Source of the DNA: Streptomyces lomondensis
GTDB taxonomy: Bacteria; Actinomycetota; Actinomycetes; Streptomycetales; Streptomycetaceae
Reading direction: 5' to 3'
Length of the DNA: 64,000 nt
Assembly: GCF_014651035.1 (NCBI RefSeq)
Contig: NZ_BMWC01000002.1
Span: forward strand, 62,001-126,000
Of this stretch, positions 8,051 through 17,270 are shown piece by piece. Under the pieces are notes generated by a model. It was not told the origin of the DNA and did not search any database. It worked only from the letters and a program-made list of their open reading frames with translations. The position numbers and the translations under genes were made by a program. Within the stretch, counting starts at the first letter, position 1; every line of letters begins with the position of its first letter.

Positions 8051-9874
8051 CTACGCAGACAGCTCCTGCCGCAACGCGTCCCGCAACCGGGCCGCCCGCT
8101 CAGCCACGGACGCCGGCCCCAGGGACACCGCCCGATCGGCCCACCGCTGCCCCTCCGCCAGCTCTCCCCGACGCGCGTAGACCAGGGCCAGCCGCAACGC
8201 CGCCCGCCCGTGCCCGGCATCAGCCGCCCGCGTCCACCACACCGCCGCCTCGGGCTCACTCCCCTCCCGGGCGAGCAGCAGCCCGAGATTGAACGCCCCG
8301 TTGCGCGACCCGGCCTCGGCCGCCTCCCGGTACCACCGAGCCGCCTCGACGACATCGCCCCGGGCCGCCGCCAGCATGCCCACCCGGACCTGCGCCCGCC
8401 GGTGCCCCTGCGAGGCGGCCCGCTCGTACCACTCCTCGCACTCGCTCCGCCGGTGCACCGGCTCCCCGAGCTCATGCGCCGGCTCCGGCGGCCGGCGCGC
8501 GTCGAGCACGGTCGCCAGCCGGTACGCCGCCTCCGCGCTCCCGCCTCCGGCCGCGCAGCGCAGATGCCGCTCGGCCTCCTGCTCGTCGCCGTCCCGCAGC
8601 CGCGCCATGCCGACCTGGAGCGCCGCCTCCGTGTGCCCGGCGGCCGCGGCCCGCTCGTACCAGCGCAGCGCGGCCTTCTCCTCGCCCCGCCCGGCGTGCA
8701 GGATGCCCAGGTTGAACGCGGCGTCCACGCTCCCGGCCTCGGCGGCCTTGGAGAACCACGGCTCCGCGCCCGCCTCGTCCCCGCCCCGCAGCAGCAGGAT
8801 CGCCAGCGCGTTCGCGGCCTCCCGGTGCCCGGCGTAGGCCGCGCGCCGGTACCACTGCTCGGCCTGCGTGGTGCGCCCCTGCTCGGCGCAGAGCAGCCCG
8901 AGGTTGTACGCGCCGTTCACATCGCCCGCGTCCATCGCGGCCCGGTACCACCGCTCGGCGGTCTGGGTCTCGCCCCGCTCGGCGTGCAGCGCGCCCAGCG
9001 CGTTCGCCGCGTTGCCGTCGCCGTCCTGCGCGGCCCGCAGCCACCACACGGCGGCGTTCTCCGTGTCGCCCGCGTCGCGCAGCAGGAAGCCGAGCGCGCA
9101 GGCGGCCCGCGCCTCGCCGTCCTTGGCGGACGTCAGGTACCAGCGGCCGGCCTCCTTGAGCTCGCCGCGCTTCTCCAGGAGCGTCCCGAGGTGCAGCGCG
9201 GCACGCCGGTGGCCGCGCGCGGCGGCCTGCCGGTACCACTGCTCGGCCTCCTCGGGCACCTGGACACCGTTGTCACCGCCGGTCTCCCGCGCCGCCTTGC
9301 GGTCCAGTGCCCGCGCCAGCCGGTAGGCCGCCTCCCGGTGCCCGCGCTCGGCCGCGACCCGCATCCACTGCTCGGCACCGGCGTCACCGCGGTGCTCCAG
9401 CAGGTCGGCGAGGGCGTAGGCGCCCAGGGTGTGGCCCTGTTCGGCGGACTGGCGCAGCCAGTACTCGGCGGCGGGTTCGTCACCGCGCTCGCGGTGGTGC
9501 CGGCCGAGGGCGTGCGCGGCGGCCGCGGATCCGGCGACGGCGGCGATCCGCCACCATCCGGCGGCCTCGTCGGCGTATCCGCGCTGGTGGAGGAGGACTC
9601 CGAGGTTGTTGGCGGCGGCCCGGTCACCCGCGGCGGTGGCGGCACGCAGATGGGGCTCGGCACCGTCGAGATCACCGCGGCGCAGCAGCATGGCCCCGAG
9701 GACACTCATCGCCTCGACGTCGCCGGCCTCGGCGGCGAGCCGCTGACGCAGCTCTTCGGCCGCCTCGTCGGCGAGTTCCCCGGTCTCGTCCGGGGTATCG
9801 GTGTCCTCCCGGCTGGAAGGCTGCACAAAACGCCCTGTCTCGAACAGAGTTGCCTTGTCCCCCATAACGTCCAT
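8051..9874 (-). CDS. Sel1-like/tetratricopeptide repeat protein
   Basis: A 607-residue soluble protein built almost entirely from about fifteen 36-residue Sel1/TPR-type helical hairpins (consensus resembling A-x-x-LG-x-L-x-x-x-RGD-x-x-x-A-x-x-W-x-x-x-AA-x-x-G) from about residue 45 to the end, after a short acidic N-terminus. There is no signal peptide or enzymatic domain, so it is probably a protein-protein interaction scaffold; partners are unknown. ATG 9874 follows an AGGTGG-like SD; ATG 9865 is an alternative. It sits alone between two initiator tRNA genes. The region 7909-8050 after its stop contains no other gene. Confidence 0.85.
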   Translation of the reverse strand: MDVMGDKATLFETGRFVQPSSREDTDTPDETGELADEAAEELRQRLAAEAGDVEAMSVLGAMLLRRGDLDGAEPHLRAATAAGDRAAANNLGVLLHQRGYADEAAGWWRIAAVAGSAAAAHALGRHHRERGDEPAAEYWLRQSAEQGHTLGAYALADLLEHRGDAGAEQWMRVAAERGHREAAYRLARALDRKAARETGGDNGVQVPEEAEQWYRQAAARGHRRAALHLGTLLEKRGELKEAGRWYLTSAKDGEARAACALGFLLRDAGDTENAAVWWLRAAQDGDGNAANALGALHAERGETQTAERWYRAAMDAGDVNGAYNLGLLCAEQGRTTQAEQWYRRAAYAGHREAANALAILLLRGGDEAGAEPWFSKAAEAGSVDAAFNLGILHAGRGEEKAALRWYERAAAAGHTEAALQVGMARLRDGDEQEAERHLRCAAGGGSAEAAYRLATVLDARRPPEPAHELGEPVHRRSECEEWYERAASQGHRRAQVRVGMLAAARGDVVEAARWYREAAEAGSRNGAFNLGLLLAREGSEPEAAVWWTRAADAGHGRAALRLALVYARRGELAEGQRWADRAVSLGPASVAERAARLRDALRQELSA

Positions 9875-10039
9875 CGTCGCACCACCTGCAACCTGGGTAC
9901 ACCTGGTATACCGCAGCCAGTGAGGTCACTACAGCGTTTTGTCGACATGCCCACAGAGAGACAAGTCAAACACAGACTTCCCAACTCCCCCCGTCGGCAC
10001 GGCCGCAGGCCGCACCAGCACATGCGTTCACACATCACG

Positions 10040-10072
10040 AAGGCCCGGATTCCTGTGTGGAATCCGGGCCTT
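10040..10072 (-). terminator. Terminator of the second initiator tRNA gene
   Basis: AAGGCCCGGATTCC (10040-10053) pairs perfectly with GGAATCCGGGCCTT (10059-10072), a 14-bp stem with a 5-nt loop, downstream of the tRNA on the minus strand. Confidence 0.85.
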
Positions 10073-10108
10073 CGGTGTCGCTCCGTCACTCGGACTTCGC
10101 GACTTCAG

Positions 10109-10182
10109 TAGCGGGGACAGGATTTGAACCTGCGACCTCTGGGTTATGAGCCCAGCGAGCTACCGAGCTGCTCCACCCCGCG
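10109..10182 (-). tRNA. Initiator tRNA-fMet (CAU), copy 2
   Basis: Same 74-nt sequence and initiator features as copy 1 at 7835-7908, same strand, with its own terminator. A small GTTGTG/CACAAC inverted repeat (10185-10198) lies just upstream. Confidence 0.97.
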
Positions 10183-10238
10183 CCGTTGTGTTCACAACCG
10201 TATCACGGCGCGGGGTGGGCATTTGACCAGGCCAGGCC

Positions 10239-13208
10239 CTAACTGCTCGGCTTCGGGCTCGGACTGCCGCTCGGGCTGGCGCTGGGGCTGCCACTGGGCT
10301 TGCTCTCGCCGCCCCCGGCACCCGCGCGGTCCGCGGCGGCCTGCGCCTGCTCGGCCCGCTGGAGGGCGTCCTCCAGGTCCTCCTGCGCCCGGCCGTACGC
10401 CTCCCAGTCGTTGTTCTTCAGGGCCTCCTGGCCCGCGTCGAACGCCTTCTGGGCGTCTTCCAGGGCCTGTGCGACCGTCGGGTCGTCGGACGTCGGCGGC
10501 GGTGTCGTCGTATCGCCCTCGTCCGGCGGCTCCGGTGTCGCGCCCTCCGCCCCGAAGACCTTGTTGAGGGCCTCCTCGAGCGTGTTCTCGAAGGCGGTCT
10601 GGCCTCCGTAGGTGACCAGCACCTTGCGCAGCAGCGGGTACTTCAGTCCACCACCGCGTACGTAGACCGGCTCCACGTACAGCAGTCCGCCGTCGAGCGG
10701 CACCGTCAGCAGGTTGCCGTACTCCACTTCGGAGTCGCCGCCTCTGAGGAGCCTGATGGACTCGGCGATGTCCTCTTGGGAGTTGAACTGGCTCTGGACC
10801 TGCTTGGGTCCGTTGACCGTCGTGTTCGTCGGCAGTTTCAGGATTCTGATCTTGCCGTAGTCACTGGTGCCGGCCTCGGCGTCGACCGCCATGAAGGCGC
10901 TGAGGTTGTCCCGGCCGTTGGGCGTGAAGGTCGTCGTCAGCGAGAACGCCTGCGCCTGCTGGTCGGGCATCTTCATGCTCAGGTAGTACGGCGGCACCGC
11001 GCTGCCCGACCGGTTCGTCGGGTCGTCCGGCACCTGCCACACCTCGCTGCCGCTGAGGAACGTCGTCGCGTCCTTCACGTGGTAGCGCGTGAGCAGCTCC
11101 CGCTGGACCTTGAACAGGTCCTGGGGGTAACGCAGATGGTCCATCAGCGACTTGGAGATGTCGCTCTTGGGCTCCACCGTGTCCGGGAAGGCCTTCATCC
11201 AGGTCTTCAGGACCGGGTCCTGGGTGTCCCACTGGAAGAGCTTGACCTCGCCGGTGTACGCGTCGACGGTCGCCTTCACCGAGTTGCGGATGTAGTTGAC
11301 CTGGTTCTGCTGGGCCACCACCGCGCGGTTGTCGTTGGTGGCGGTCAGCGAGTCGGCCGTGGTGTCCCCGAGGGTCGTACGCGAGGAGTACGGGTAGCCG
11401 TTCGTCGTCGTGTAGGCGTCGACGATCCACTGGATACGGCCGTCCACGACCGCGGGGTAGGCGTCGCCGTCGATGGTCAGCCAGGGGGCGACCGCCTCGA
11501 CGCGCTCCTTGGGCGTGCGGTTGTACAGGATCCGCGAACCGTCCCCGATGGCACCGGAGTACAGGATCTGCGGCTCGCCGAGCGCCACCGCGTACGCGGC
11601 CCGGTTGACCGGGTTGGAGAGGTTGACCCCGCTGTCGCCCTTGTAGCTGGTGGTCTTCTCGCCGTTGTCGTCGGAGTAGTCGATCTCCTTCTGGGGACCG
11701 CCGACGATCGAGTACGTGGTGGTCTTCTCGCCGTAGTAGACCCGCTGCTCGTACGTGCCGAGCTGGCCCTTGGAGGGCAGGTCGGACTCGGTGAAGACCG
11801 GGCGGCCCTGGGCGTCGGCGCTGGTGCCCTCGGCGGCGACCACTCCGTATCCGTGCGTGTAACGGAAGTGGTTGTTGATCCAGTTCTTCTTCGGGATGCC
11901 CGCGAGGTTCAGCTCGCGCAGGCCGATGACCGTGTCCTGGTCCTTGCCGTCCTTCGTGTAGCGGTCCACGTCCAGGTTGTTCGGGAACGCGTAGTAGTTC
12001 CTGATCTGCTGGAGCTGCTGAAAGGTCGGCGAGACGATGTTCGGGTCCATGATCCGGATGCTCGCCGTGGAGTCGACGTCATCGCGGAGCGTGGCCTTGT
12101 CCTCGGTCTTGCTCGTGCCCGAGTAGTCGGTGACCTTGGTGCCGTCGATGCCGTAGGCCTTGCGCGTCGCCTCGAGGTTCTTCGCGACGTACGGCGCCTC
12201 CTTGGCCTGCTCGTTCGGCTGGACCTGGAACTTCTGCACGATGGCCGGGTAGAGGCCGCCGATGAGGATCGCGGAGAGCACCATCAGGCCGAAGCCGATC
12301 ACGGGCAGCTGCCAGGTGCGCCGCCACAGGGTGGCGAAGAACAGCAGCGCGCAGATGACGGCGATGCAGAACAGGATCGTCTTGGCCGGCAGGTAGGCGT
12401 TGGCGTCGACGTACCGCAGGCCCGTCCAGTTGTCCGTCGCTCTGAAGTCGCTGGACTTCACCGCGAGTCCGTACCGGTCGAGCCAGTACGCGACCGCCTT
12501 CAGGGCCACGAAGATCCCGATGAGCACCGACAGGTGCCCGGTGGCGGCCGCCGTGGCGCGGGCTCCGGGGCTGGTGACGCGCAGCCCGCCGTAGAGGTAG
12601 TGGGTGAGCGCGGCGGCGATCACGGAGAGGATCGCGGCGGCGAAGCCGAAGCCGAGCAGGAACCGGTACCAGGGCAGGTCGAAGGCGTAGAAGGAGACGT
12701 CCAGCCTGAACTGGGGGTCCTTCTGGCCGAAGGGCACGCCGTTGACCCACATCAGCCACGTCCGCCACTGGCCGGACGCGGAGGCGCCGGCGATCAGGCC
12801 CACCAGGGCCGTGATCCCGAGCAGCAGCCACTTCTTGTAGGGCGCGATGCCCATCCGGTAGCGGTCGAGGTTCTGCTGCTCCATCGACATGGCGCTCAGC
12901 GGCGGCCGCATCCGGTGGGCCAGCCAGATGTTGAAGCCGACCGCGAGGGCCATGAGCAGGCCGAAGACGAAGAAGAGCCCGATCTTGGTCCACAGGGTCG
13001 TGGTGAAGACCGACGAGTACCTCACCGACCGGTACCAGAGCCAGTCCGTCCAAAAGCCCGCGAACATGGTGAACGCCATGCCGAGGACGGCCAGGACGCC
13101 CAGCGTCATGAGCAGGGTCCGGACACGCCGGGACGGGCGGCCCACTCTGATCCGCGGCCCTGTCGGGCCTCCGCCGCGGTCCGGCATCTGGAAAGCCAAG
13201 GTGCGCAC
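10239..13208 (-). CDS. UPF0182 family large membrane protein
   Basis: A protein of up to 989 residues. After a basic N-terminus, about seven hydrophobic helices occupy residues 30-330 (for example [20 protein letters not shown] and [18 protein letters not shown]). A large, presumably extracytoplasmic, domain rich in Tyr, Asn and Thr follows (about 330-890), then an acidic Pro/Thr linker, a short helical region (about 920-960) and a Ser/Pro tail. This matches actinobacterial UPF0182; its function is not established. Starts at 13208 (GTG) or the internal ATG at 13187 (MPDRGGG) are both possible; the latter is common in homologues. It is divergent from the PPA1309 gene. Confidence 0.9.
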   Translation of the reverse strand: MRTLAFQMPDRGGGPTGPRIRVGRPSRRVRTLLMTLGVLAVLGMAFTMFAGFWTDWLWYRSVRYSSVFTTTLWTKIGLFFVFGLLMALAVGFNIWLAHRMRPPLSAMSMEQQNLDRYRMGIAPYKKWLLLGITALVGLIAGASASGQWRTWLMWVNGVPFGQKDPQFRLDVSFYAFDLPWYRFLLGFGFAAAILSVIAAALTHYLYGGLRVTSPGARATAAATGHLSVLIGIFVALKAVAYWLDRYGLAVKSSDFRATDNWTGLRYVDANAYLPAKTILFCIAVICALLFFATLWRRTWQLPVIGFGLMVLSAILIGGLYPAIVQKFQVQPNEQAKEAPYVAKNLEATRKAYGIDGTKVTDYSGTSKTEDKATLRDDVDSTASIRIMDPNIVSPTFQQLQQIRNYYAFPNNLDVDRYTKDGKDQDTVIGLRELNLAGIPKKNWINNHFRYTHGYGVVAAEGTSADAQGRPVFTESDLPSKGQLGTYEQRVYYGEKTTTYSIVGGPQKEIDYSDDNGEKTTSYKGDSGVNLSNPVNRAAYAVALGEPQILYSGAIGDGSRILYNRTPKERVEAVAPWLTIDGDAYPAVVDGRIQWIVDAYTTTNGYPYSSRTTLGDTTADSLTATNDNRAVVAQQNQVNYIRNSVKATVDAYTGEVKLFQWDTQDPVLKTWMKAFPDTVEPKSDISKSLMDHLRYPQDLFKVQRELLTRYHVKDATTFLSGSEVWQVPDDPTNRSGSAVPPYYLSMKMPDQQAQAFSLTTTFTPNGRDNLSAFMAVDAEAGTSDYGKIRILKLPTNTTVNGPKQVQSQFNSQEDIAESIRLLRGGDSEVEYGNLLTVPLDGGLLYVEPVYVRGGGLKYPLLRKVLVTYGGQTAFENTLEEALNKVFGAEGATPEPPDEGDTTTPPPTSDDPTVAQALEDAQKAFDAGQEALKNNDWEAYGRAQEDLEDALQRAEQAQAAADRAGAGGGESKPSGSPSASPSGSPSPKPSS

Positions 13209-13311
13209 CTCGAAGTTCGCTGTCGATTCGTCAGGCCCGCGTCTTCACGGACCGTCCGTGGCCCCCGTGATCGTGGGCCCCCACCTATGCAACTTACTCA
13301 CCGTTTACTCG

Positions 13312-13333
13312 GTTCCCGATTCCGGCCGGGAAC
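13312..13333. promoter_or_regulatory. Inverted repeat in the divergent UPF0182/PPA1309 promoter region
   Basis: GTTCCCG (13312-13318) and CGGGAAC (13327-13333) form an inverted repeat upstream of the ATG at 13351. A CAGGAT hexamer 7 bases before that ATG may be a leaderless -10. This is an operator candidate only. Confidence 0.35.
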
Positions 13334-13350
13334 GAGGCAGGATTGTGACC

Positions 13351-13893
13351 ATGTCCAACACTCCCATGGCTGCGAACCCGCTCACCCGGGCCGTGCTCGA
13401 GATCGACGAGTACGTCTCCGGCCTCGGCTGGGACCAGCCGGCCCGCCTTTTCGCCCTCGTCGACACCGCACGGCTGCGGGCCGAACAGCCCTCGCTCGCC
13501 GACCGGCTCGGTCTGGGGGACGAGCCGGAGCAATCCGGCCTGACCCCGATCGAGCAGGATGAGATTCCAACGGGCAAGCCGCTCGACGAGTTCCTCGCCA
13601 CCATCGCCTGGCCCGACGCGGTGGCCGGCTGTGCCCTCGCCGTGGAGCGCCTGATGCTGCCGCCGTCCGCCGAGGCCCAGGTCCCGAAGGATCTGAGCGG
13701 GGCGGCGCTGACGAAGTGGGTGGCGGAGCACCCGGACCGCCAGGAGGTCCGGATGACGGTCGCGGTCCTGCGCGACGGCACCCGCGAGTCGGCCCTGCGC
13801 CTGCGCGAGAAGGACTCCCCCACGGAGGTCCTCACCGGCTCCGACCTGGTCCCCGGCCTGGCGGAGGCACTGACGGCGACGTTCGAGGACTAG
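13351..13893 (+). CDS. PPA1309 family conserved protein
   Basis: A 180-residue soluble protein matching the conserved actinobacterial family next to UPF0182 and PDZ/S16 genes. Recognisable segments are ANPLTRAVLEIDEYVSGLGW at the N-terminus, TIAWPDAVAGCALAVER in the middle and VRMTVAVLRDGTRESALRL near the C-terminus. There are no known catalytic motifs and no established function. Its TAG stop forms the first bases of a solo inverted-repeat end (13891-13911) shared with the 188-bp elements elsewhere in the window. Confidence 0.82.
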   Translation: MSNTPMAANPLTRAVLEIDEYVSGLGWDQPARLFALVDTARLRAEQPSLADRLGLGDEPEQSGLTPIEQDEIPTGKPLDEFLATIAWPDAVAGCALAVERLMLPPSAEAQVPKDLSGAALTKWVAEHPDRQEVRMTVAVLRDGTRESALRLREKDSPTEVLTGSDLVPGLAEALTATFED

Positions 13894-13911
13894 GGCCTGT
13901 CGTCCGGATCA
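13891..13911. repeat. Solo terminal-repeat end related to the 188-bp elements
   Basis: TAGGGCCTGTCGTCC followed by GGATCA differs at two bases from the terminal inverted repeats at 30707-30894 and 59645-59832. It spans exactly from the TAG stop of the upstream gene to the TCA (minus-strand TGA stop) of the S16 protease gene. Confidence 0.7.
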
Positions 13912-14994
13912 GCACTTCGGCAGATCGGCGGTGTCGCCGCTGCGGATGTCCTTCAGGGCGCCGAGGGCGTCCTGGATGGTGTTCACCTTGATGAGGGTGA
14001 GGCCCCCGGGGGTGTCCTTGGCGGCGGCCGCGCAGTTGTCGGCGGGCGTCAGGAAGTACTGGGCGCCCTTGGCCCGAGCCCCTACGGTCTTCATCTCGAT
14101 GCCGCCGATCGGCCCGACCTTGCCCTGGTCGTCGATCGTGCCCGTGCCGGCGACGAACCTGCCGCCGGTCAGGCTGCCCGGGGTGAGCTTGTCGTAGATG
14201 CCGAGCGCGAACATCAGACCGGCGCTCGGCCCGCCGACATCGGCCAGCTTGATGTCGATGGTGAACGGGAACGTGTGGTCGGTGCCCGCGGAGATCCCGA
14301 CGATCGCGCGCTTCTCGCCGGTATCGTCGGAGGTCGTGGTGGTGATCGTGACGTCCTGCGTCTTGGTCGGCGTCCGCTTCTCCTTCTCCGCGGCGGCCTG
14401 TTCCTTGGCCGGCACGATCGTGAAGCGGACGTCCTGGCCGGGCCTGTGCTTCGTGACGAGCTCGGCGACGTCGGCCGGCTCCTTCACCGCCGTACCGTCG
14501 ACGGCCTTGATCACATCCCCCGCGTGCAGCTTGCCCTCGGCCGGCGAGCCCTTGACCACCGTCGAGACGATCACCCACGACTTCACCGGAACGTCGAGTT
14601 CCTTCAGGGCGGCGACCTTGGCGCTCTCCTGGGACTGGCTGAACTCCTCGGCGTTCTCCTGGGTGGACTGCTCCTCGGTCTTGCCGTCCGGGTAGAGCGT
14701 CTCGCGGGGCACGACCTTGTTGTCGTGCGCGAGCCAGCCGTAGACGGCCTCGACCAGGTTCATCCGGTAGTCGGCGCTGGTGACGCGGACCGTGGTCATG
14801 TTCAGGTGGCCACTGGTCGCATAGGTCTTCCGGCCCGAGATCTGCAGCACCGGCTCGCCGCCGTGGTCTCCGAGCGTGTTCACCGTCGGCCCCGGGGACA
14901 TCTCCGCATACGGCACGGGGATGAACACTCCCGCGCACAGGAGCGCGATCAGCATCAGGGTGGAGGCGAGCATCGTCGCGGTGCGGCGTGGCAT
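13909..14994 (-). CDS. Secreted or membrane-anchored PDZ-domain Lon-type (S16) serine protease, YlbL-like
   Basis: A 361-residue protein. The N-terminal basic-hydrophobic segment (about residues 5-28) is a signal anchor. A PDZ-like domain follows (about 125-195, with VVKGSPAEGKLHAGDVI). The C-terminal S16 domain has the catalytic Ser in GGPSAGLMFALG (about 263) and the Lys in IGGIEMKTVGARAKGA. In Lon the Ser-Lys dyad is catalytic, but here the domain would face outside the cytoplasm and lacks the ATPase. The substrate is unknown; cell-envelope quality control is an inference. TACTGT (15001-15006, minus strand) six bases before the ATG suggests leaderless transcription. Confidence 0.88.
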   Translation of the reverse strand: MPRRTATMLASTLMLIALLCAGVFIPVPYAEMSPGPTVNTLGDHGGEPVLQISGRKTYATSGHLNMTTVRVTSADYRMNLVEAVYGWLAHDNKVVPRETLYPDGKTEEQSTQENAEEFSQSQESAKVAALKELDVPVKSWVIVSTVVKGSPAEGKLHAGDVIKAVDGTAVKEPADVAELVTKHRPGQDVRFTIVPAKEQAAAEKEKRTPTKTQDVTITTTTSDDTGEKRAIVGISAGTDHTFPFTIDIKLADVGGPSAGLMFALGIYDKLTPGSLTGGRFVAGTGTIDDQGKVGPIGGIEMKTVGARAKGAQYFLTPADNCAAAAKDTPGGLTLIKVNTIQDALGALKDIRSGDTADLPKC

Positions 14995-15000
14995 GACTCG

Positions 15001-15006
15001 ACAGTA
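15001..15006 (-). promoter_or_regulatory. Candidate leaderless -10 element of the S16 protease gene
   Basis: On the minus strand TACTGT (TAnnnT) is followed by six bases (CGAGTC) and then the ATG at 14994. There is no SD sequence. Confidence 0.55.
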
Positions 15007-15095
15007 CGGGACGGTTTTGTCAGCGCACCGTCAGGGCCGCCCGTCCGAGGCGGCCCTGTGGGTTCAGGCGCCTGTGACCTGCTGTTTCTCGGCCG

Positions 15096-15260
15096 TCAGC
15101 TACCCGGCCGGGGCTTCTCCATGGCCTCGCGGAAGCGGGCGTAACCGATGAGTTCCGGGCCGTCCCCGCGGACCTTGCGGGTCCGGTTGGCCCAACTGCC
15201 CCAGAGGCCCGCGCCGATCGCAGCCACAAGCGGAATCAGCAACCAGGCGAGCGCCGCCAT
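15096..15260 (-). CDS. Small single-span membrane protein
   Basis: A 54-residue protein with one N-terminal hydrophobic helix (about residues 3-22, LAWLLIPLVAAIGAGLWGSW) followed by a basic cytoplasmic-like tail. ATG 15260 (MAALAWLL) is chosen because GGAGG lies five bases upstream; the start at 15278 would put that SD inside the gene. Function is unknown. Confidence 0.65.
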   Translation of the reverse strand: MAALAWLLIPLVAAIGAGLWGSWANRTRKVRGDGPELIGYARFREAMEKPRPGS

Positions 15261-15400
15261 GCCGACCTCCAACCCCATTGAGCGTCCGCAACTGACTGAT
15301 CAGCAGATTAACCATCCGCAGTGACAACGCTCACGCCAGGGGTGCGGTTACGCAACCGGAAGACGGCTTCCTGAATCAGCAGGCCTCCGCCCGTCTCCGG

Positions 15401-15862
15401 TCAGCAGGCCCCCACCCATTCCTCGGTGCCGTCGGAGAACTTCTGGTGCTTCCAGATGGGCACTTCGTGCTTGAGGTCGTCGATCAGCTTCCGGCAGGCC
15501 TCGAAGGCCTCGCCGCGATGCGGGCAGGACACGGCGACGACCACGGCGAGGTCCCCGACCCGGAGGTCCCCCACCCGGTGCACGGCCGCCAGCGCCCGCA
15601 CCGGGAACTCGGCGACGACCTTCTCGGCGATCCGCCGCATCTCGGCCTCGGCGCTCGGGTGGCAGGAATACCCCAGCTCCGCCACGTCGGCGCCGCCGTC
15701 GTGGTTCCGCACGGTCCCCACGAAGAGCGCGGTGCCGCCGGCCGCGTCGTCCCCCACCGCCCGGAACACCTCGTCCACGGAGAGGGCCGTGTCCCGAATC
15801 CCGATCAGCTTGACCGGGTCCTGCGCGCCCTGCTCGCCTGGATGATCGTTCGTGGATGCCAT
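15401..15862 (-). CDS. moaE: Molybdopterin synthase catalytic subunit
   Basis: A 153-residue MoaE-type protein, the large subunit that transfers sulfur from MoaD thiocarboxylate to precursor Z (cPMP) to form molybdopterin. Family signatures are visible: ALFVGTVRNHDGG (about 46-58), VHRVGDLRVGDLAVVVAVSCPHRGEAF (about 98-124) and the conserved C-terminal PIWKHQKFSDGTEEWVG. The start is ATG 15862 (MASTNDHP); the upstream extension looks non-coding. moeZ, which can supply sulfur to MoaD-like proteins, is encoded at 47993-49171. No moaD lies next to it. Confidence 0.93.
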   Translation of the reverse strand: MASTNDHPGEQGAQDPVKLIGIRDTALSVDEVFRAVGDDAAGGTALFVGTVRNHDGGADVAELGYSCHPSAEAEMRRIAEKVVAEFPVRALAAVHRVGDLRVGDLAVVVAVSCPHRGEAFEACRKLIDDLKHEVPIWKHQKFSDGTEEWVGAC

Positions 15863-15956
15863 GCCTCCATCGTGCCGCACGCGACCGACAGCCCGGAATA
15901 GAGCTATCGCCCTGCACGCGCGCGTGCGTCTTTGGAGTGTCCTACAGCGGCGTCTC

Positions 15957-17078
15957 TCAGATCCGGCGCCGGGCCTTCCTCGCCCGCCGCACCACCGCCG
16001 CGGCACCCAGCAGCGCCACCGTGGCGCCGGCGGCGCCCGCGGCCGTCGCGTCCTTGCGGCCCAGCCGCCGCCCGGCCACCGTGTGCCGGCCGGAGACCTC
16101 CTCCAGGAGCTCGGCCAGCACCTCCTCGTTGGTGTACTGCGGCCGCCACCCGGCGTCGTGCAGCCGGCTCCCGCTCACCACCCAGGGGTACATCGTGTAC
16201 GCCAGATCCCCCGCCGGTGAGGGCGTGAGGCCGATCCGGTGGAGCCGTGCCGCCGCGCCCAGCGCGACCGCCGACGGCAGCTCCATCCGCCGGATGCCGC
16301 TGAGCTCCTCGACCTCCTCCTGCTCCAGCCACCCGTCGCACCCGACGGCCAGTTCCCCGTCGACCTTCTCCAGCACGGCGTACTCCAGCGCGCTGCACAG
16401 GTCCTCGACATGGCAGAACTGCCAGGCGGGCCGCGACCCGGCCACGACGAGCAGCCGAGGGGACTCGAAGTACCTGGTCAGTGCGGTGTCCGTGCCGCCG
16501 ACCAGGACGGCCGGCCGCACCACGGTGACGTTGAGCCCCGGGTGCGCCCGCGGCGCCCGCCGCGCCAGCCGCTCGATCTCCAGCAGGTCTCCGACGCCCG
16601 TCGCCTCCGCCGTGGCCCGCAGTTCCGCGTCCTCCGACAGCGGCAGCTCGTTGTCGGGCAGCGCTCCGTAGACCATCGCCGAGGTGCACAGCACCACCCG
16701 GTGCACTCCGGCCGCCGCGGCCGCCGTCAGGACGGTCTGCGTCCCCCGTACGTTGTAGGCCGTTCGGGCGGCCGCGTCGGTCTCCAGGTCGAGATCCAGG
16801 GCCAGGTGCACCACCACGTCGGCGCCGCGCAGCTTCTCCGCGATGGCCGGATCCCGGACGTCCAGGATGTGCCACTGCGCCGCCGCGCACTCGCCGCGCC
16901 GCTCGTCGATGGCCACGACCTGCTTGACCTCGTCGGACGCGGCGAGCTGCTCGGTGAGCAGCGCGCCGACGCCGTACGCGGCGCCGGTGACCGCGACGAC
17001 GGGTCCGCGCGCCGCGGGGCTCGCGGGACTGGTTGACTGGTTTCGCGCTGCGCGAACCTGCGGATCTGGGGAACTCAC
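15957..17078 (-). CDS. NAD-dependent epimerase/dehydratase-like (extended SDR) protein
   Basis: A 373-residue extended short-chain dehydrogenase/reductase. The nucleotide-binding loop is altered: AVTGAAYGVGALL (about residues 28-40) rather than GxxGxxG. The region expected to hold YxxxK reads VGDLLEIERLARRAP, so the usual catalytic Tyr/Lys is not evident, and an atypical or non-enzymatic role is possible. A helical C-terminal AGAAGATVALLGAAAVVRRA resembles a membrane anchor with a basic tail. GTG 17078 is preceded by GGAGA at good spacing; the longer frame to 17174 lacks support. Confidence 0.75.
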   Translation of the reverse strand: MSSPDPQVRAARNQSTSPASPAARGPVVAVTGAAYGVGALLTEQLAASDEVKQVVAIDERRGECAAAQWHILDVRDPAIAEKLRGADVVVHLALDLDLETDAAARTAYNVRGTQTVLTAAAAAGVHRVVLCTSAMVYGALPDNELPLSEDAELRATAEATGVGDLLEIERLARRAPRAHPGLNVTVVRPAVLVGGTDTALTRYFESPRLLVVAGSRPAWQFCHVEDLCSALEYAVLEKVDGELAVGCDGWLEQEEVEELSGIRRMELPSAVALGAAARLHRIGLTPSPAGDLAYTMYPWVVSGSRLHDAGWRPQYTNEEVLAELLEEVSGRHTVAGRRLGRKDATAAGAAGATVALLGAAAVVRRARKARRRI

Positions 17079-17270
17079 CGGGCGTCTCCAGCGGTTGTCT
17101 TCAGTACGAGCGCGTGCGACGCGTGCGTACCAGGTGGCATCCATCCTGCCGCAGGCCGTCAGTCGGCGAAGCACCGAGGCCCGATCCGCCCCAGGTGTCT
17201 ACGCTGGGTGGTGTTGTCGGGCAGCCGTGCCGCCGGAAAGAACCGGCGGCCCTACCAGCCGAGGAATCCC

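Noticed and set aside
15863..16006. N-terminal extension of MoaE to 16006
   Set aside because: The extra 48 residues are Arg/Cys-rich, overlap the end of the neighbouring SDR gene and are absent from the MoaE family.
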